NCBI RefSeq assembly: GCF_001544355.1
Contig: NZ_BCQI01000014.1
Coordinates: 1-64,000, forward strand
Direction of reading: 5' to 3'
Length of the DNA stretch: 64,000 nucleotides
From: Alicyclobacillus acidiphilus NBRC 100859
GTDB taxonomy: Bacteria > Bacillota > Bacilli > Alicyclobacillales > Alicyclobacillaceae
The position numbers and the translations under genes are program-made. Shown here piece after piece: positions 1 through 8,826 of this stretch. Position 1 is the first letter of the stretch. Every line of letters begins with the position of its first letter. The notes beneath the pieces are model-generated. The model saw nothing but the letters and a program-made list of their open reading frames with translations, had not been told where the DNA came from and searched no databases.

Positions 1-34
1 GGCCCGAATCAGGCCATTCCGTGGGAAGGAAGGC

Positions 35-115
35 AAATAAGCGGCTGAGGGCTGCCTATTTTGCCTCTTGTCCGGCCATCTCGCCGAAATAAGCGGCTGA
101 GGGCCGCCTATTTCG
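35..115. repeat. Two AATAAGCG hairpins, first repeat copy
   Basis: Hairpin one spans 35-61: GCGGC (41-45) pairs with GCTGC (51-55) over a five-base loop, and outer AAATA pairs with TATTT. Hairpin two spans 85-115 and is stronger: GCGGC (93-97) pairs with GCCGC (103-107), flanked by an eight-base outer arm interrupted by one A/C mismatch. The pair is repeated at about 341-366 and 391-420. Confidence 0.8.
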
Positions 116-230
116 CTCCTTCACCGCCCTCGCCCGCCGTCGCGATCGCGTCATCTCGCGCCACCCCCCTCCTGCCCCCGATCGTGATCGCGCGGATTCC
201 GGCAACGGAGGCGATCGGGGGCGCAGCGAA

Positions 231-303
231 ATAAGCGTCCGCAGGCGGCTTAAGTGTGTCGAATCGTGTGATGGGCGAGGAATAAGCGGTCCAGCGCCGC
301 TTA
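231..303. repeat. Two further AAGCG hairpins
   Basis: TAAGCGG (283-289) and CCGCTTA (297-303) form a perfect seven-pair stem with a seven-base loop. A weaker related hairpin lies at 232-252, where TAAGC pairs with GCTTA. Both open with ATAAGCG like the hairpins of the duplicated unit, so the 1-420 region holds six related inverted repeats. Confidence 0.7.
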
Positions 304-420
304 AATGGCCCGAATCAGGCCATTCTGTGGGGAGGAAGGCGAATAAGCGGCTGAGGGCTGCCTATTTTGCCTCTTGCCCGGCCCTCTCGCCGAAATAAGC
401 GGCTGAGGGCCGCCTATTTC

Positions 421-460
421 GCTCCTTCGCCCTCGCCTTCGCCTTCGCCTTCGCCCTCGC
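421..460. repeat. Hexanucleotide microsatellite (CGCCTT-like)
   Basis: About five to six tandem copies of a six-base unit, CGCCTT with CGCCCT variants, occupy this stretch. The tract is missing from the equivalent place in the first 306-bp copy (about 115-140), so the two copies differ mainly by its expansion. Confidence 0.8.
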
Positions 461-608
461 CCGCCGTCGCGATCGCGCCACATCGCCTTCGCCCTCGCGC
501 CAATCTCCTCACCGCGTCGTCCCCAAACGCCGTCATCCTTAGGGCGGGATTGGGTAGAATGAACAAGGAAGGCGTGGCTGATAAGACGCAAAGATGTACG
601 TATGGAAC

Positions 609-636
609 TTGTGTTTGAAAATCAGCGGTGTATAAT
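609..636 (+). promoter_or_regulatory. Sigma-A promoter of the ctsR operon
   Basis: A perfect TATAAT -10 box lies at 631-636, with a partial -35 box TTGTGT at 609-614 and a 16-base spacer. Transcription would begin near 643, inside the CtsR operator. Confidence 0.7.
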
Positions 637-638
637 AT

Positions 639-677
639 GGTCAAGAAAGGTCAAAGTCAAGAAAAGTGAAAGTCAAA
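639..677 (+). promoter_or_regulatory. CtsR operator, tandem heptamers
   Basis: GGTCAAG (639-645), AAA, GGTCAAA (649-655) matches the CtsR box, two RGTCAAA heptamers three bases apart. It is followed directly by AGTCAAG, AAA, AGTGAAA (655-671) and another AGTCAAA (671-677). Five heptamers therefore overlap the transcription start. Family knowledge says CtsR represses its own operon through this sequence and is released on heat. Confidence 0.85.
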
Positions 678-712
678 AGGGCGGTGCTGCCGAAGGATGG
701 GAGTTACAGCCA

Positions 713-1180
713 ATGGGTAACAACATTTCCGATGTGATCGAACAGTACCTGAAGCGTATTTTGGAAGAGAGCGATCTCGACGTCATCGAAATCCAGCGCA
801 GTGAGCTGGCCGAGTTGTTCCACTGTGTGCCTTCGCAGATTAATTATGTAATCAGTACGAGGTTCACGGTCGATCACGGTTACATCGTCGAGTCTAAGCG
901 CGGTGGCGGTGGCTACATACGGATTCGGCGGTTAAAGCTGGATCGAGAACATGCGCTCTTGGAGTTGCTTCGGACGCTCGGTCCGGAAGTCAGCCAGGCG
1001 TCTGGCGAGGCTTTGATTGGACGCCTGTACAGGGAAAAGTGGGTGACGCGGCGAGAAGCGCTCATGCTGGAAAACATGTTGAGAAGAGAGGTTCTTACGG
1101 TCGACTTGCCGCTTCGGGATCAGTTGCGAGCGCGTCTCTTGTACTCAGCGATTCAAGTCCTTGCGGCTGCAGATCAGTAA
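713..1180 (+). CDS. ctsR: Transcriptional repressor CtsR
   Basis: This 155-residue protein matches the usual CtsR length. CtsR is the dimeric winged-helix repressor of class III heat-shock genes (clp genes). The N-terminal half is the DNA-binding domain, and its glycine-rich wing is visible as RGGGGYIRI at about residues 63-71, the part that senses temperature in Bacillus. The C-terminal helices form the domain that McsB can act on. I chose the ATG at 713, preceded by a GGATGGGAG stretch, because the protein then begins at the conserved start of the family. It is the first gene of ctsR-mcsA-mcsB-clpC and has its own operator immediately upstream, so it is autoregulated. Confidence 0.95.
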   Translation: MGNNISDVIEQYLKRILEESDLDVIEIQRSELAELFHCVPSQINYVISTRFTVDHGYIVESKRGGGGYIRIRRLKLDREHALLELLRTLGPEVSQASGEALIGRLYREKWVTRREALMLENMLRREVLTVDLPLRDQLRARLLYSAIQVLAAADQ

Positions 1181-1203
1181 GCCGGATCCGCGGAGGTGTC
1201 CAC

Positions 1204-1719
1204 ATGCTGTGTGAACGTTGTCATGAACGGCCAGCGACGGTTCACGTAACGAAAATTATCAACGGTGAGAAGACGGGCTATCACCTCTGTGAAGTGTGTG
1301 CCAAGGAGCAGGGCGAAGTGCTCAATCCGTTCGTCGCGGGCAACGCGTTTGATTTCAACAAGCTCCTGAGTGGGTTGTTGAACATGGAGTCGTCACCGGG
1401 ATACGCAACGGTTCAATCCGTGCAGCTCAGATGTCCCTCCTGTGGGATGACATACAACCAATTCACGCAATTGGGCCGCTTTGGTTGCCCGGATTGTTAC
1501 GACAGCTTTTCAAGCCGGTTGGAACCGCTTCTGCGGCGAATCCAAACGGGCACCAGCCACACGGGAAAGGTCCCTGTGAAATCGGGCGCGACCTTGCAGC
1601 AAAAGCGGCGGCTCGAGGCGCTTCGCAGGGAGTTGCAGCAGGCGGTGGCGAATGAGCAGTTTGAACGGGCCGCGGAGCTCCGTGACCAAATCAAATTACT
1701 CGAACAACAAGGAGATTGA
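1204..1719 (+). CDS. mcsA: McsA, zinc-binding activator of McsB
   Basis: A 171-residue protein with four CxxC pairs (C3/C6, C29/C32 and two further pairs around residues 77-95), as expected for the zinc-binding McsA. The C-terminal 40 residues form a UVR motif (LEALRRELQQA followed by RAAELRDQIK), which in Bacillus contacts ClpC and McsB. McsA is the adaptor that activates the arginine kinase McsB. The ATG at 1204 has GGAGGTG eight to ten bases upstream. The gene lies 23 bases after ctsR and 12 bases before mcsB, so the set is one operon. Confidence 0.93.
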   Translation: MLCERCHERPATVHVTKIINGEKTGYHLCEVCAKEQGEVLNPFVAGNAFDFNKLLSGLLNMESSPGYATVQSVQLRCPSCGMTYNQFTQLGRFGCPDCYDSFSSRLEPLLRRIQTGTSHTGKVPVKSGATLQQKRRLEALRRELQQAVANEQFERAAELRDQIKLLEQQGD

Positions 1720-1731
1720 GGAGGGTGCCTC

Positions 1732-2811
1732 ATGTCACTGAGTGATTTCCTTCAACGGGCTATGAGTCGCTGGATGAAGGAAGGCGGCCCGGAGGACGAC
1801 ATCGTCTTGACAAGCCGTGTGCGTGTGGCGAGGAATCTTCAGGGATATCCGTTTCCGGTGCTGCAGACGGACAGCCACGCGCGCGAGGTGATTGAGTCGG
1901 TCGCTCGTGCGGTGGCGTCTCCGAGCATGGCTTCGCTGGGCAAATTCGAACTCGTGCGGTGTCAGGACTTGTCGGCCTTGGATCGACAGGTGTTTGTCGA
2001 AAAACATCTGATCAGTCCCGATCTCGCCCAGCAGGAGAAGCATGGCGCGATGGTGCTTCGCGACGACGAATTGGTGAGTATCATGATCAACGAAGAAGAT
2101 CATCTACGTATCCAATGCATATATCCAGGGCTTCGCTTGGAGGATGCGTGGAAGACGGCGAGCGCGATCGACGATGCTTTGGAATCGCAGTTGACCTATG
2201 CGTATCACGATACCTATGGGTACTTGACGGCGTGTCCGACCAATGTGGGAACGGGGATTCGCGCTTCGGTCATGATGCACTTGCCTGGCCTGGTCTTGTC
2301 GGGCAGCATTAACCGTATGCTAACGGCGGTGTCCCAAGTTGGATTGGCTGTGCGTGGAATGTATGGCGAAGGATCGGAATCGTACGGCAACCTGTTTCAG
2401 GTATCAAACCAAATCACGCTCGGAGAGACTGAGGAAGAGATCACACAAAACCTGCGAAGCGTGGTTTATCAGTTGATCGAGCATGAGCGCAATGCCAGAA
2501 AGGCTTTGCTCGCCAGGAACAGAACGCAACTGGAGGATAGGGTAAGCAGGTCCTTTGGCATTCTCGCATATGCTCGTAGAATCGATACCAAAGAGACGAT
2601 GGAGCGGTTGTCCGATGTGCGGCTCGGTATCGATTTAGGCATTATTCAAGGCGTGTCGGCCGGCATTTTGAAAGAATTGATGGTGACGACGCAGCCAGCG
2701 TTTCTTCAAAAGTATTCGAACCGGGAGCTGTCGGCGTCGGAACGCGATGTTCGACGGGCCGCGTTGATTCGAGAGCGTCTTCGCTTAGATGACATGGAGG
2801 TGCAAGGTTAA
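1732..2811 (+). CDS. mcsB: Protein-arginine kinase McsB
   Basis: The 359-residue product is a phosphagen-kinase-fold enzyme that phosphorylates arginines on proteins, marking them for degradation by ClpCP. The catalytic cysteine lies at residue 168 in the motif [14 protein letters not shown]. The C-terminal RDVRRA motif fits the RDXXRA site that binds phospho-arginine and tunes activity. The ATG at 1732 follows GGAGGGTG closely. Its TAA overlaps the clpC ATG by one base, which implies translational coupling of tagging enzyme and protease chaperone. Confidence 0.95.
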   Translation: MSLSDFLQRAMSRWMKEGGPEDDIVLTSRVRVARNLQGYPFPVLQTDSHAREVIESVARAVASPSMASLGKFELVRCQDLSALDRQVFVEKHLISPDLAQQEKHGAMVLRDDELVSIMINEEDHLRIQCIYPGLRLEDAWKTASAIDDALESQLTYAYHDTYGYLTACPTNVGTGIRASVMMHLPGLVLSGSINRMLTAVSQVGLAVRGMYGEGSESYGNLFQVSNQITLGETEEEITQNLRSVVYQLIEHERNARKALLARNRTQLEDRVSRSFGILAYARRIDTKETMERLSDVRLGIDLGIIQGVSAGILKELMVTTQPAFLQKYSNRELSASERDVRRAALIRERLRLDDMEVQG

Positions 2812-5243
2812 TGTACGCACGATTTACGGAAAGAGCGCAGAAAGTTTTGGCTCTGGCTCAGGAAGAAGCGACTCGGCTGAATCATCCGGGCGTTGGTACC
2901 GAACACATCCTCTTGGGGCTGGTTCGGGAGGGTGAAGGAATCGCCGCTCGCGCCTTGCAGATGTTAGGCGTTCAGGCAGACAAGGTGCAACAGGAAGTGG
3001 AGCGCATCATCGGCAAGGGGCAAGGACAAGTCAGTGCGATGACGTACACGCCGCGCGCGAAGAAAGTCATTGAGCTGTCCATTGATGAAGCCCGTAAATT
3101 GAATCATACGTACGTTGGCACCGAACACATTCTGCTGGGGCTGATTCGCGAAGGCGAAGGCGTCGCGGCGCGCGTTCTGGCCAACATGAATGTCAGCCTC
3201 AACAAGGCGAGGCAACAGGTGCTTCAGTTGCTCGGTGGAGACGCCGCGGACTTGGCCAGCGACAAGGACAACGCGGCGGGCACACCGACACTGGATGGCC
3301 TCGCCCGCGACTTGACGCAGATGGCGCGCGACGGCAAGCTCGATCCCGTGATTGGCCGGGCCGGCGAGATCGAGCGTGTGATTCAGGTGTTGTCACGGCG
3401 CACCAAAAACAATCCGGTGCTGATCGGAGAACCGGGTGTCGGTAAAACCGCGATCGCCGAAGGACTCGCCCAGCGCATCATCCTCGGCGACATCCCCGAG
3501 ACCTTGCGCAACAAGCGCGTGATGGTGCTCGATATGGGGACCGTCGTCGCTGGGACGAAATATCGCGGCGAGTTTGAAGATCGGCTGAAGAAGATCATGG
3601 ATGAAATCCGCCAAGCGGGGAATATCATTCTGTTCATCGACGAGTTGCACACCTTGATCGGAGCTGGGGGTGCTGAAGGCGCCATCGACGCGTCCAACAT
3701 CCTCAAGCCAGCGTTGGCCCGCGGCGAGCTGCAGTGCATCGGCGCGACCACGCTCGACGAATACCGCAAGCACATCGAAAAGGATGCCGCTTTGGAGCGG
3801 CGGTTCCAGCCGATCACGGTGGATCAGCCGACGCCGGAAGAGGCGCTCGAAATTTTGCGAGGCCTGCGGGATCGCTATGAAGCCCACCACCGCGTAAAGA
3901 TTACCGATGAAGCGTTGGAAGCGGCGGTGAGAATGTCGGATCGCTACATCTCTGACCGCTTCCTGCCGGATAAGGCTATCGATCTCGTCGACGAAGCAGG
4001 CTCCAGGGTTCGCTTGCGGACGCACACGGCGCCGCCGAACCTGAAGGAACTGGAGCAGAAGCTGGAGAAGGTGCGCAGTGAGAAAGATTCCGCGGTGCAA
4101 AGCCAGGAGTTCGAACAGGCTGCCAATCTCCGGGATCAGGAACAGCGAATCAAGCAAGAGCTCGAAGAACTGAAGGAAAATTGGCAGAAGACGCAGCAAC
4201 ACGACGACGTCCGCGTCACGGTGGACGACATCGCGCACGTTGTCGCAGCTTGGACCGGTATTCCGGTGAAGCAGCTCGCACAGGAAGAGTCCGAACGGCT
4301 CTTGAATATGGAGAAGTTGCTGCATGATCGGGTGATCGGGCAGGACGAAGCGGTCGAAGCCGTATCCCGCGCCATTCGGCGCGCCCGCGCGGGGCTGAAG
4401 GATCCGAAACGGCCGATTGGCTCGTTCATCTTCCTCGGCCCAACCGGCGTTGGCAAGACCGAATTGGCGCGCGCGTTGGCTGAGGCGATTTTCGGTGACG
4501 AAGACGCGATGATCCGAATCGATATGTCCGAATTCATGGAACGCCATTCGACCTCCAGGCTGGTTGGCTCTCCTCCGGGGTACGTAGGGTACGACGAAGG
4601 TGGGCAATTGACGGAAAAAGTTCGCCGCAAGCCATACTCGGTCGTACTGTTGGATGAGGTCGAAAAGGCGCACCCGGAAGTGTTCAACATTCTCTTGCAG
4701 GTGCTCGACGATGGACGGTTGACGGACGGAAAAGGGCGCACAGTCGACTTCCGCAATACGGTCATTATCATGACGTCGAACGTGGGCGCCGAAGAGCTGC
4801 GAAAAGGCGGAAGCGTGGGCTTTAAGCCTGATTCCAGCAGCCGATACAACGATATGAAAGACAAAGTCATGCAGGATCTGAAGAAGACGTTCCGGCCGGA
4901 GTTCATCAACCGGATCGACGAAATCATCGTCTTCCATCCGCTTGACGAAGCGCAGATTGCGCAGATTGTCGAGCTGATGGTGAAGAACCTGCAGCGCCGA
5001 CTGCAGGAGCAGGAGATCCAGTTCACGTTGACGGACGAAGCCAAGGCGTTCCTGGCGAAGGAAGGGTTCGATCCGCAATACGGCGCCCGGCCGCTGCAAC
5101 GCGCGATCGTTCGCCATATCGAAGATCGGTTGTCCGAAGCGTTGCTTGCTGGCGAAATTAAGAAAGGCGACACGGTCGTCCTCGGACTCGATGGGGATCG
5201 CCTCCGCGTCGAAAAAGTCAACGCGCAAACACTTGGCGTATAA
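2811..5243 (+). CDS. clpC: ATP-dependent Clp protease ATPase ClpC
   Basis: This 810-residue AAA+ unfoldase feeds substrates into ClpP. In order it has a duplicated N-terminal Clp repeat (residues 1-145), the first ATPase module with Walker A GEPGVGKT near residue 206, a coiled middle domain with a UVR motif (about 430-455), the second ATPase module with Walker [10 protein letters not shown] near residue 544, and the C-terminal sensor domain. Length and order match ClpC rather than ClpB, which has a longer middle domain. It is the last gene of the CtsR-controlled operon and a strong terminator follows 40 bases downstream. Confidence 0.97.
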   Translation: MYARFTERAQKVLALAQEEATRLNHPGVGTEHILLGLVREGEGIAARALQMLGVQADKVQQEVERIIGKGQGQVSAMTYTPRAKKVIELSIDEARKLNHTYVGTEHILLGLIREGEGVAARVLANMNVSLNKARQQVLQLLGGDAADLASDKDNAAGTPTLDGLARDLTQMARDGKLDPVIGRAGEIERVIQVLSRRTKNNPVLIGEPGVGKTAIAEGLAQRIILGDIPETLRNKRVMVLDMGTVVAGTKYRGEFEDRLKKIMDEIRQAGNIILFIDELHTLIGAGGAEGAIDASNILKPALARGELQCIGATTLDEYRKHIEKDAALERRFQPITVDQPTPEEALEILRGLRDRYEAHHRVKITDEALEAAVRMSDRYISDRFLPDKAIDLVDEAGSRVRLRTHTAPPNLKELEQKLEKVRSEKDSAVQSQEFEQAANLRDQEQRIKQELEELKENWQKTQQHDDVRVTVDDIAHVVAAWTGIPVKQLAQEESERLLNMEKLLHDRVIGQDEAVEAVSRAIRRARAGLKDPKRPIGSFIFLGPTGVGKTELARALAEAIFGDEDAMIRIDMSEFMERHSTSRLVGSPPGYVGYDEGGQLTEKVRRKPYSVVLLDEVEKAHPEVFNILLQVLDDGRLTDGKGRTVDFRNTVIIMTSNVGAEELRKGGSVGFKPDSSSRYNDMKDKVMQDLKKTFRPEFINRIDEIIVFHPLDEAQIAQIVELMVKNLQRRLQEQEIQFTLTDEAKAFLAKEGFDPQYGARPLQRAIVRHIEDRLSEALLAGEIKKGDTVVLGLDGDRLRVEKVNAQTLGV

Positions 5244-5282
5244 CGGATACACGCGTGCGCCTTTAGGAGCATGCTGTCAACT

Positions 5283-5328
5283 CGAGATGTCTCCGCCCGG
5301 GGTCCGGGGGAGACATCTCGTTCTGTTT
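5283..5328 (+). terminator. Rho-independent terminator after clpC
   Basis: CGAGATGTCTCC (5283-5294) pairs perfectly with GGAGACATCTCG (5309-5320), and inside the loop CCCGG pairs with CCGGG. TTCTGTTT follows. It separates the CtsR operon from radA. Confidence 0.9.
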
Positions 5329-5360
5329 GCGATTGTGTGTGTGTCGAAGCGCCCTCGTGA

Positions 5361-5388
5361 TAGACGAATCGCTGCATTCTTGTATGAT
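5361..5388 (+). promoter_or_regulatory. Probable promoter of radA-disA
   Basis: TAGACG (5361-5366, four of six -35 matches), a 16-base spacer and TATGAT (5383-5388, five of six) lie between the clpC terminator and the radA ribosome binding site. Confidence 0.5.
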
Positions 5389-5421
5389 GGTAATCAGTGT
5401 GTACGAAGGGCGGAGTGAGAT

Positions 5422-6777
5422 TTGGCAAAGACGAAAACGCAATACGTGTGTCAGGCATGCGGGCACATCGAGGTGAAGTGGATGGGGCGGTGCCCCGGTT
5501 GCGGCGAATGGAACACGCTTGTCGAAGAGGTGTCCACCCCTGTGGATTCCAGGCGGACCGGCCATTCCGGAGTCCGGAGCGAACCGCTGCCGATTCATCA
5601 AATTCCTGCGCAGTCGGAGACGCGGATTCACACCGGGATCGAAGAGTGCGACTACGTGCTGGGCGGCGGTGTGGTGCCTGGATCACTGGTGCTCATCGGC
5701 GGCGATCCCGGCATTGGCAAGTCGACGCTCTTGCTTCAATTGTCCCAGGCCATCGCGTCACAAAACCGGCGTGTCTTGTATATTTCTGGAGAAGAAAGTG
5801 CGAGCCAAATTCGTCTCCGGGCAGAGCGGCTCGGCACGGTGCACAACAACCTGTACGTCATGGCGGAAACGGATCTCGATCTCGCCGTCGAGTCCGCAGC
5901 CTCGGTCGAGCCGGATTTTCTGATCGTCGATTCGATTCAAACGGTCTTTCGGCCGAGTTTGACCTCTGCGCCTGGAAGCGTTGCCCAGGTGAGGGAGTGC
6001 ACCAGTGTTCTGCTGCGGTTTGCGAAGTCGCGAAACATCGCCACATTTATCGTGGGGCACGTGACGAAAGACGGGGCTCTTGCCGGTCCACGCATGTTGG
6101 AGCACATGGTTGACGCAGTATTATACTTCGAAGGCGAAAGACATCATATGTATAGAGTACTGCGCGCGGTGAAGAACCGTTTTGGTTCAACCAACGAATT
6201 GGCCGTGTTCGAAATGGGCGACGAAGGGCTCCGTGAAGTTTCCAATCCATCGCTTTTGTTCCTGTCCGAACGACAGTTGGTCGTACCTGGATCCGCGGTG
6301 GTTGCGGCGATGGAAGGACGGCGGCCTCTGCTGCTTGAAGTCCAGGCGCTCGTCGCGCCTACCAGCTTTGGAACGCCGCGGCGGACGACCACAGGGGCCG
6401 ACTATCAACGGGTCAATATGATTTTGGCCGTGTTGGAGCGAAGACTGGGATTGCAGGTCGGCGCATCCGACGCTTATGTCAACGTCGCCGGAGGCGTGCG
6501 GGTCGATGAGCCGGCGGTCGATCTCGGGATCGCGATGGCACTTGTGTCGAGCCATCGGGATCGCCCGCTGGCACGGGGCGACATGTTCGTTGGTGAAGTT
6601 GGATTAACTGGAGAGGTTCGCGCGGTGACGCGTCTGTCCGAACGGTTGCGGGAGGCGAAGAAGCTGGGATTCGCACGGTGTTTTGTCCCGGCTGCGCAAA
6701 CGGTCGCGGAAACCATCGCCGGATTGGAGGTCGTCTCTGTCCAGTCCGTGCAGGACGCGATACAAAAGGCCTTTTAG
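5422..6777 (+). CDS. radA: DNA repair protein RadA
   Basis: RadA (Sms) is a RecA-like ATPase that promotes branch migration of recombination intermediates. The 451-residue protein shows a four-cysteine zinc finger (C10, C13, C24, C27), Walker A GGDPGIGKST at about residues 93-102, the RadA-specific KNRFG motif near 251, and a Lon-protease-like C-terminal domain that lacks protease function in this family. The start is a TTG at 5422 after GGAG, giving the conserved MAKTKTQYVCQACG opening. disA follows after 13 bases. In Bacillus RadA and DisA interact, so the pairing fits. Confidence 0.95.
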   Translation: MAKTKTQYVCQACGHIEVKWMGRCPGCGEWNTLVEEVSTPVDSRRTGHSGVRSEPLPIHQIPAQSETRIHTGIEECDYVLGGGVVPGSLVLIGGDPGIGKSTLLLQLSQAIASQNRRVLYISGEESASQIRLRAERLGTVHNNLYVMAETDLDLAVESAASVEPDFLIVDSIQTVFRPSLTSAPGSVAQVRECTSVLLRFAKSRNIATFIVGHVTKDGALAGPRMLEHMVDAVLYFEGERHHMYRVLRAVKNRFGSTNELAVFEMGDEGLREVSNPSLLFLSERQLVVPGSAVVAAMEGRRPLLLEVQALVAPTSFGTPRRTTTGADYQRVNMILAVLERRLGLQVGASDAYVNVAGGVRVDEPAVDLGIAMALVSSHRDRPLARGDMFVGEVGLTGEVRAVTRLSERLREAKKLGFARCFVPAAQTVAETIAGLEVVSVQSVQDAIQKAF

Positions 6778-6790
6778 AGGGTGACACGGG

Positions 6791-7870
6791 ATGAGAGAGG
6801 ATTCGCGGCGCGACATCGCGATCAACAAAATTCTGCGAATGGTAGCCCCAGGAACGGTGCTTCGTGAGGGCATAGAAAACATACTGCGGGCCAAGAGCGG
6901 CGGACTGATTGTCATCGGAGCCTCGGAAACGGTGCTGTCCATGATGGACGGCGGCTTCTCGATTCAGTGTGAGTTGACGCCGTCCCACTTGTACGAATTG
7001 GCCAAGATGGACGGCGCCATCATCGTCAGTGAAGACGCGCGGCGCGTACTGTACGCCAATACGAATCTGAATCCGGATCACACCATTCCCACCTCTGAAA
7101 CAGGTACTCGGCATCGGACGGCAGAGCGAGTGGCCCGTCAGAGCGGACATCTGGTGGTTTGCATTTCGCAGCGACGCAATGTCATCACACTCTACCAGGG
7201 TACGTTCAAATACGTACTGCGCGACATTTCGGTCATTTTGACGAAGGCCAACCAAGCGCTTCAAACGTTGGAAAAGTACAAGGTCGTCCTTGAGCAGGAA
7301 CTGACCGACTTAAGCGCTTTGGAATTTGAAGAGGCTGTGACCTTGGACGAAGTGACCACGGTCCTACAACGTTTTGAGACGGTGCTTCGTGTCACGTCGG
7401 AAATTCGGCGGTACATCATCGAGCTAGGCACGGAGGGGCGTCTCGTGAGCATGCAGCTTGACGAATTGGTCAGCAACCTGGACGAACAAGCCTACTTGCT
7501 GGTCAAGGATTTTTTGGCGCCTGAATCTTCGGCTGCCGCGCACCAAATCCTGTCGCAAATTCACGATATGTCATCAGACGAACTGCTCGATGGGCATCTC
7601 GTTGCGCGGGCCTTAGGCTATCGAACGAGTGGAAATCTGTTGGAAGAGGTCGTACCATCAAGAGGATACAGGGTCTTGCACAAGATCAGCCGACTGCCAC
7701 AACCTGTGATCGAGAATCTTGTGGAGCATTTTGGTGTCCTGTCGAAGATCCTGAACGCCAGTGTGCTTGATCTGGACGAAGTCGAGGGCGTTGGCCCGAT
7801 CCGCTCGCAAATGATTCGAACTGGGCTCGATAGAATCCAGGAGCAAGTCCTGATTGAGCGTCAGTTTTAA
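6791..7870 (+). CDS. disA: DNA-integrity scanning diadenylate cyclase DisA
   Basis: DisA makes c-di-AMP from two ATP while sliding on DNA, and stops synthesis at branched structures. The 359-residue protein has the N-terminal cyclase domain with both signature motifs, DGA at residues 74-76 and RHR at 107-109, then a helical spine and a C-terminal helix-hairpin-helix DNA-binding domain (EGVGPIRSQM near the end). Length matches the family. It shares a transcript with radA. A second cyclase, cdaA, lies at 56673, so this genome has at least two c-di-AMP sources. Confidence 0.96.
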   Translation: MREDSRRDIAINKILRMVAPGTVLREGIENILRAKSGGLIVIGASETVLSMMDGGFSIQCELTPSHLYELAKMDGAIIVSEDARRVLYANTNLNPDHTIPTSETGTRHRTAERVARQSGHLVVCISQRRNVITLYQGTFKYVLRDISVILTKANQALQTLEKYKVVLEQELTDLSALEFEEAVTLDEVTTVLQRFETVLRVTSEIRRYIIELGTEGRLVSMQLDELVSNLDEQAYLLVKDFLAPESSAAAHQILSQIHDMSSDELLDGHLVARALGYRTSGNLLEEVVPSRGYRVLHKISRLPQPVIENLVEHFGVLSKILNASVLDLDEVEGVGPIRSQMIRTGLDRIQEQVLIERQF

Positions 7871-7905
7871 ACGTGGTTCCTAATGGTAATGAGGAGGCGG
7901 CATCT

Positions 7906-8640
7906 TTGTTGATACGATCGATCCCGAGCGCGTTGACATTACTGAATCTCGGCCTCGGGTTGATAGCTAGCTTGCTGACTTTGCACGGACGCGTCAGCGA
8001 GGCGGCGTTATTTGTCGTTGTCGGCATGGTCCTGGATGGGTTGGATGGTCGAATCGCTCGACTGCTTCACGCGGAGAGCGAGTTTGGCAAACAGTTGGAT
8101 TCACTCGCGGACATCGTGACATTTGGAGCGGCGCCAGCGCTCATCGTCTATCAAATGGAGCTCAAACAACTCGGCGTCATTGGAGATCTCCTGACTCTAT
8201 GGTTTCCCATGTGCGGCGCCATCCGCCTGGCCAGATTTCACATGCAGACGAAATCGACGCATTTCTTCGTTGGCTTGCCCATTACCGCGGCTGGCGGCGT
8301 ATTGGCGACCTTGACGCTGATGAAGCCCGTGCTTCATCCAGCATCGTTGATTCTCTCGGCAGCCGCATTCGTCCTTTCCATGTTGATGATCAGCCGCGTT
8401 CGTTACCCTAACTTCAAGCGCGTGGCGTTTCCGCGAGCGTTGCTCGTACTTGTTCCTATGTCAATTGGATTGGTATTTGTGTTGATTCACTATGTGTTGA
8501 TTCGGCCCGATTGGTTGATCTTTGGGATCTTGGGTCTTTACGCGTGTTATGGTCTGATTCGATCCATTCGGTATCGAGTGATTAAATTTCGTCGAGGACG
8601 TGCCGTCTCATCTGAGATCTTGCGAAGATCCGAGGACTGA
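7906..8640 (+). CDS. pssA: CDP-diacylglycerol-serine phosphatidyltransferase
   Basis: This is a multi-pass membrane enzyme of the CDP-alcohol phosphatidyltransferase family. The catalytic signature D-G-x2-A-R-x8-G-x3-D-x3-D is complete (LDGLDGRIARLLHAE, then G, D and D). Hydrophobic segments before and after it and the family subtype point to phosphatidylserine synthase, first step to phosphatidylethanolamine. I start it at TTG 7906, six bases after GAGGAGG, giving 244 residues. A GTG at 7873 in frame would add 11 residues but has no binding site and would place GGAGG inside the gene. It sits 35 bases after disA. Substrate is inferred from family. Confidence 0.85.
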   Translation: MLIRSIPSALTLLNLGLGLIASLLTLHGRVSEAALFVVVGMVLDGLDGRIARLLHAESEFGKQLDSLADIVTFGAAPALIVYQMELKQLGVIGDLLTLWFPMCGAIRLARFHMQTKSTHFFVGLPITAAGGVLATLTLMKPVLHPASLILSAAAFVLSMLMISRVRYPNFKRVAFPRALLVLVPMSIGLVFVLIHYVLIRPDWLIFGILGLYACYGLIRSIRYRVIKFRRGRAVSSEILRRSED

Positions 8641-8663
8641 GGCGAGCTGTCTCAGGCTTTTTG
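8637..8663 (+). terminator. Terminator overlapping the pssA stop
   Basis: CTGAGGC (8637-8643) pairs with GTCTCAG (8649-8655) with one G-T pair and a five-base loop, followed by GCTTTTTG. The stem includes the pssA stop codon. Confidence 0.65.
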
Positions 8664-8826
8664 ACGCCTTCCCGAGGGAATGCTACACTGAAGTCATTAC
8701 CCCATTTGAGACTGCCAAACGTGCAAATTTATCCAGGATACCGTTTTTACTCAATTTATCCCAGCTTCGTGTGATTAGAACAGGATCTATCGGGTGCATA
8801 CTATTTGACAGGAGGTGACGCTAGAT

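Larger units (their letters stand above)
1..478. repeat. 306-bp tandem duplication, gene-free
   Basis: The stretch beginning at 1 recurs at 307 with few changes over about 120 bases (both copies start GGCCCGAATCAGGCCATTC), and similarity resumes up to the GTCGCGATCGCG near 465-476. Each copy carries two hairpins whose stems are built on AAGCGGC paired with GCCGC. No credible coding frame fits either strand. The block ends shortly before the ctsR promoter, so it is most likely a non-coding repeat element that was duplicated in place. I cannot assign it to a named family. Confidence 0.85.

Noticed and set aside
602-712. In-frame upstream extension of ctsR
   Set aside because: The frame is open from 602, but it would read through the promoter and CtsR operator. 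The homologous start is at 713 and no binding site supports the earlier one.
3393-5252. Long minus-strand open frame opposite clpC
   Set aside because: A shadow of the GC-rich coding strand. Its protein has no recognisable domain, while the plus strand encodes a complete ClpC.
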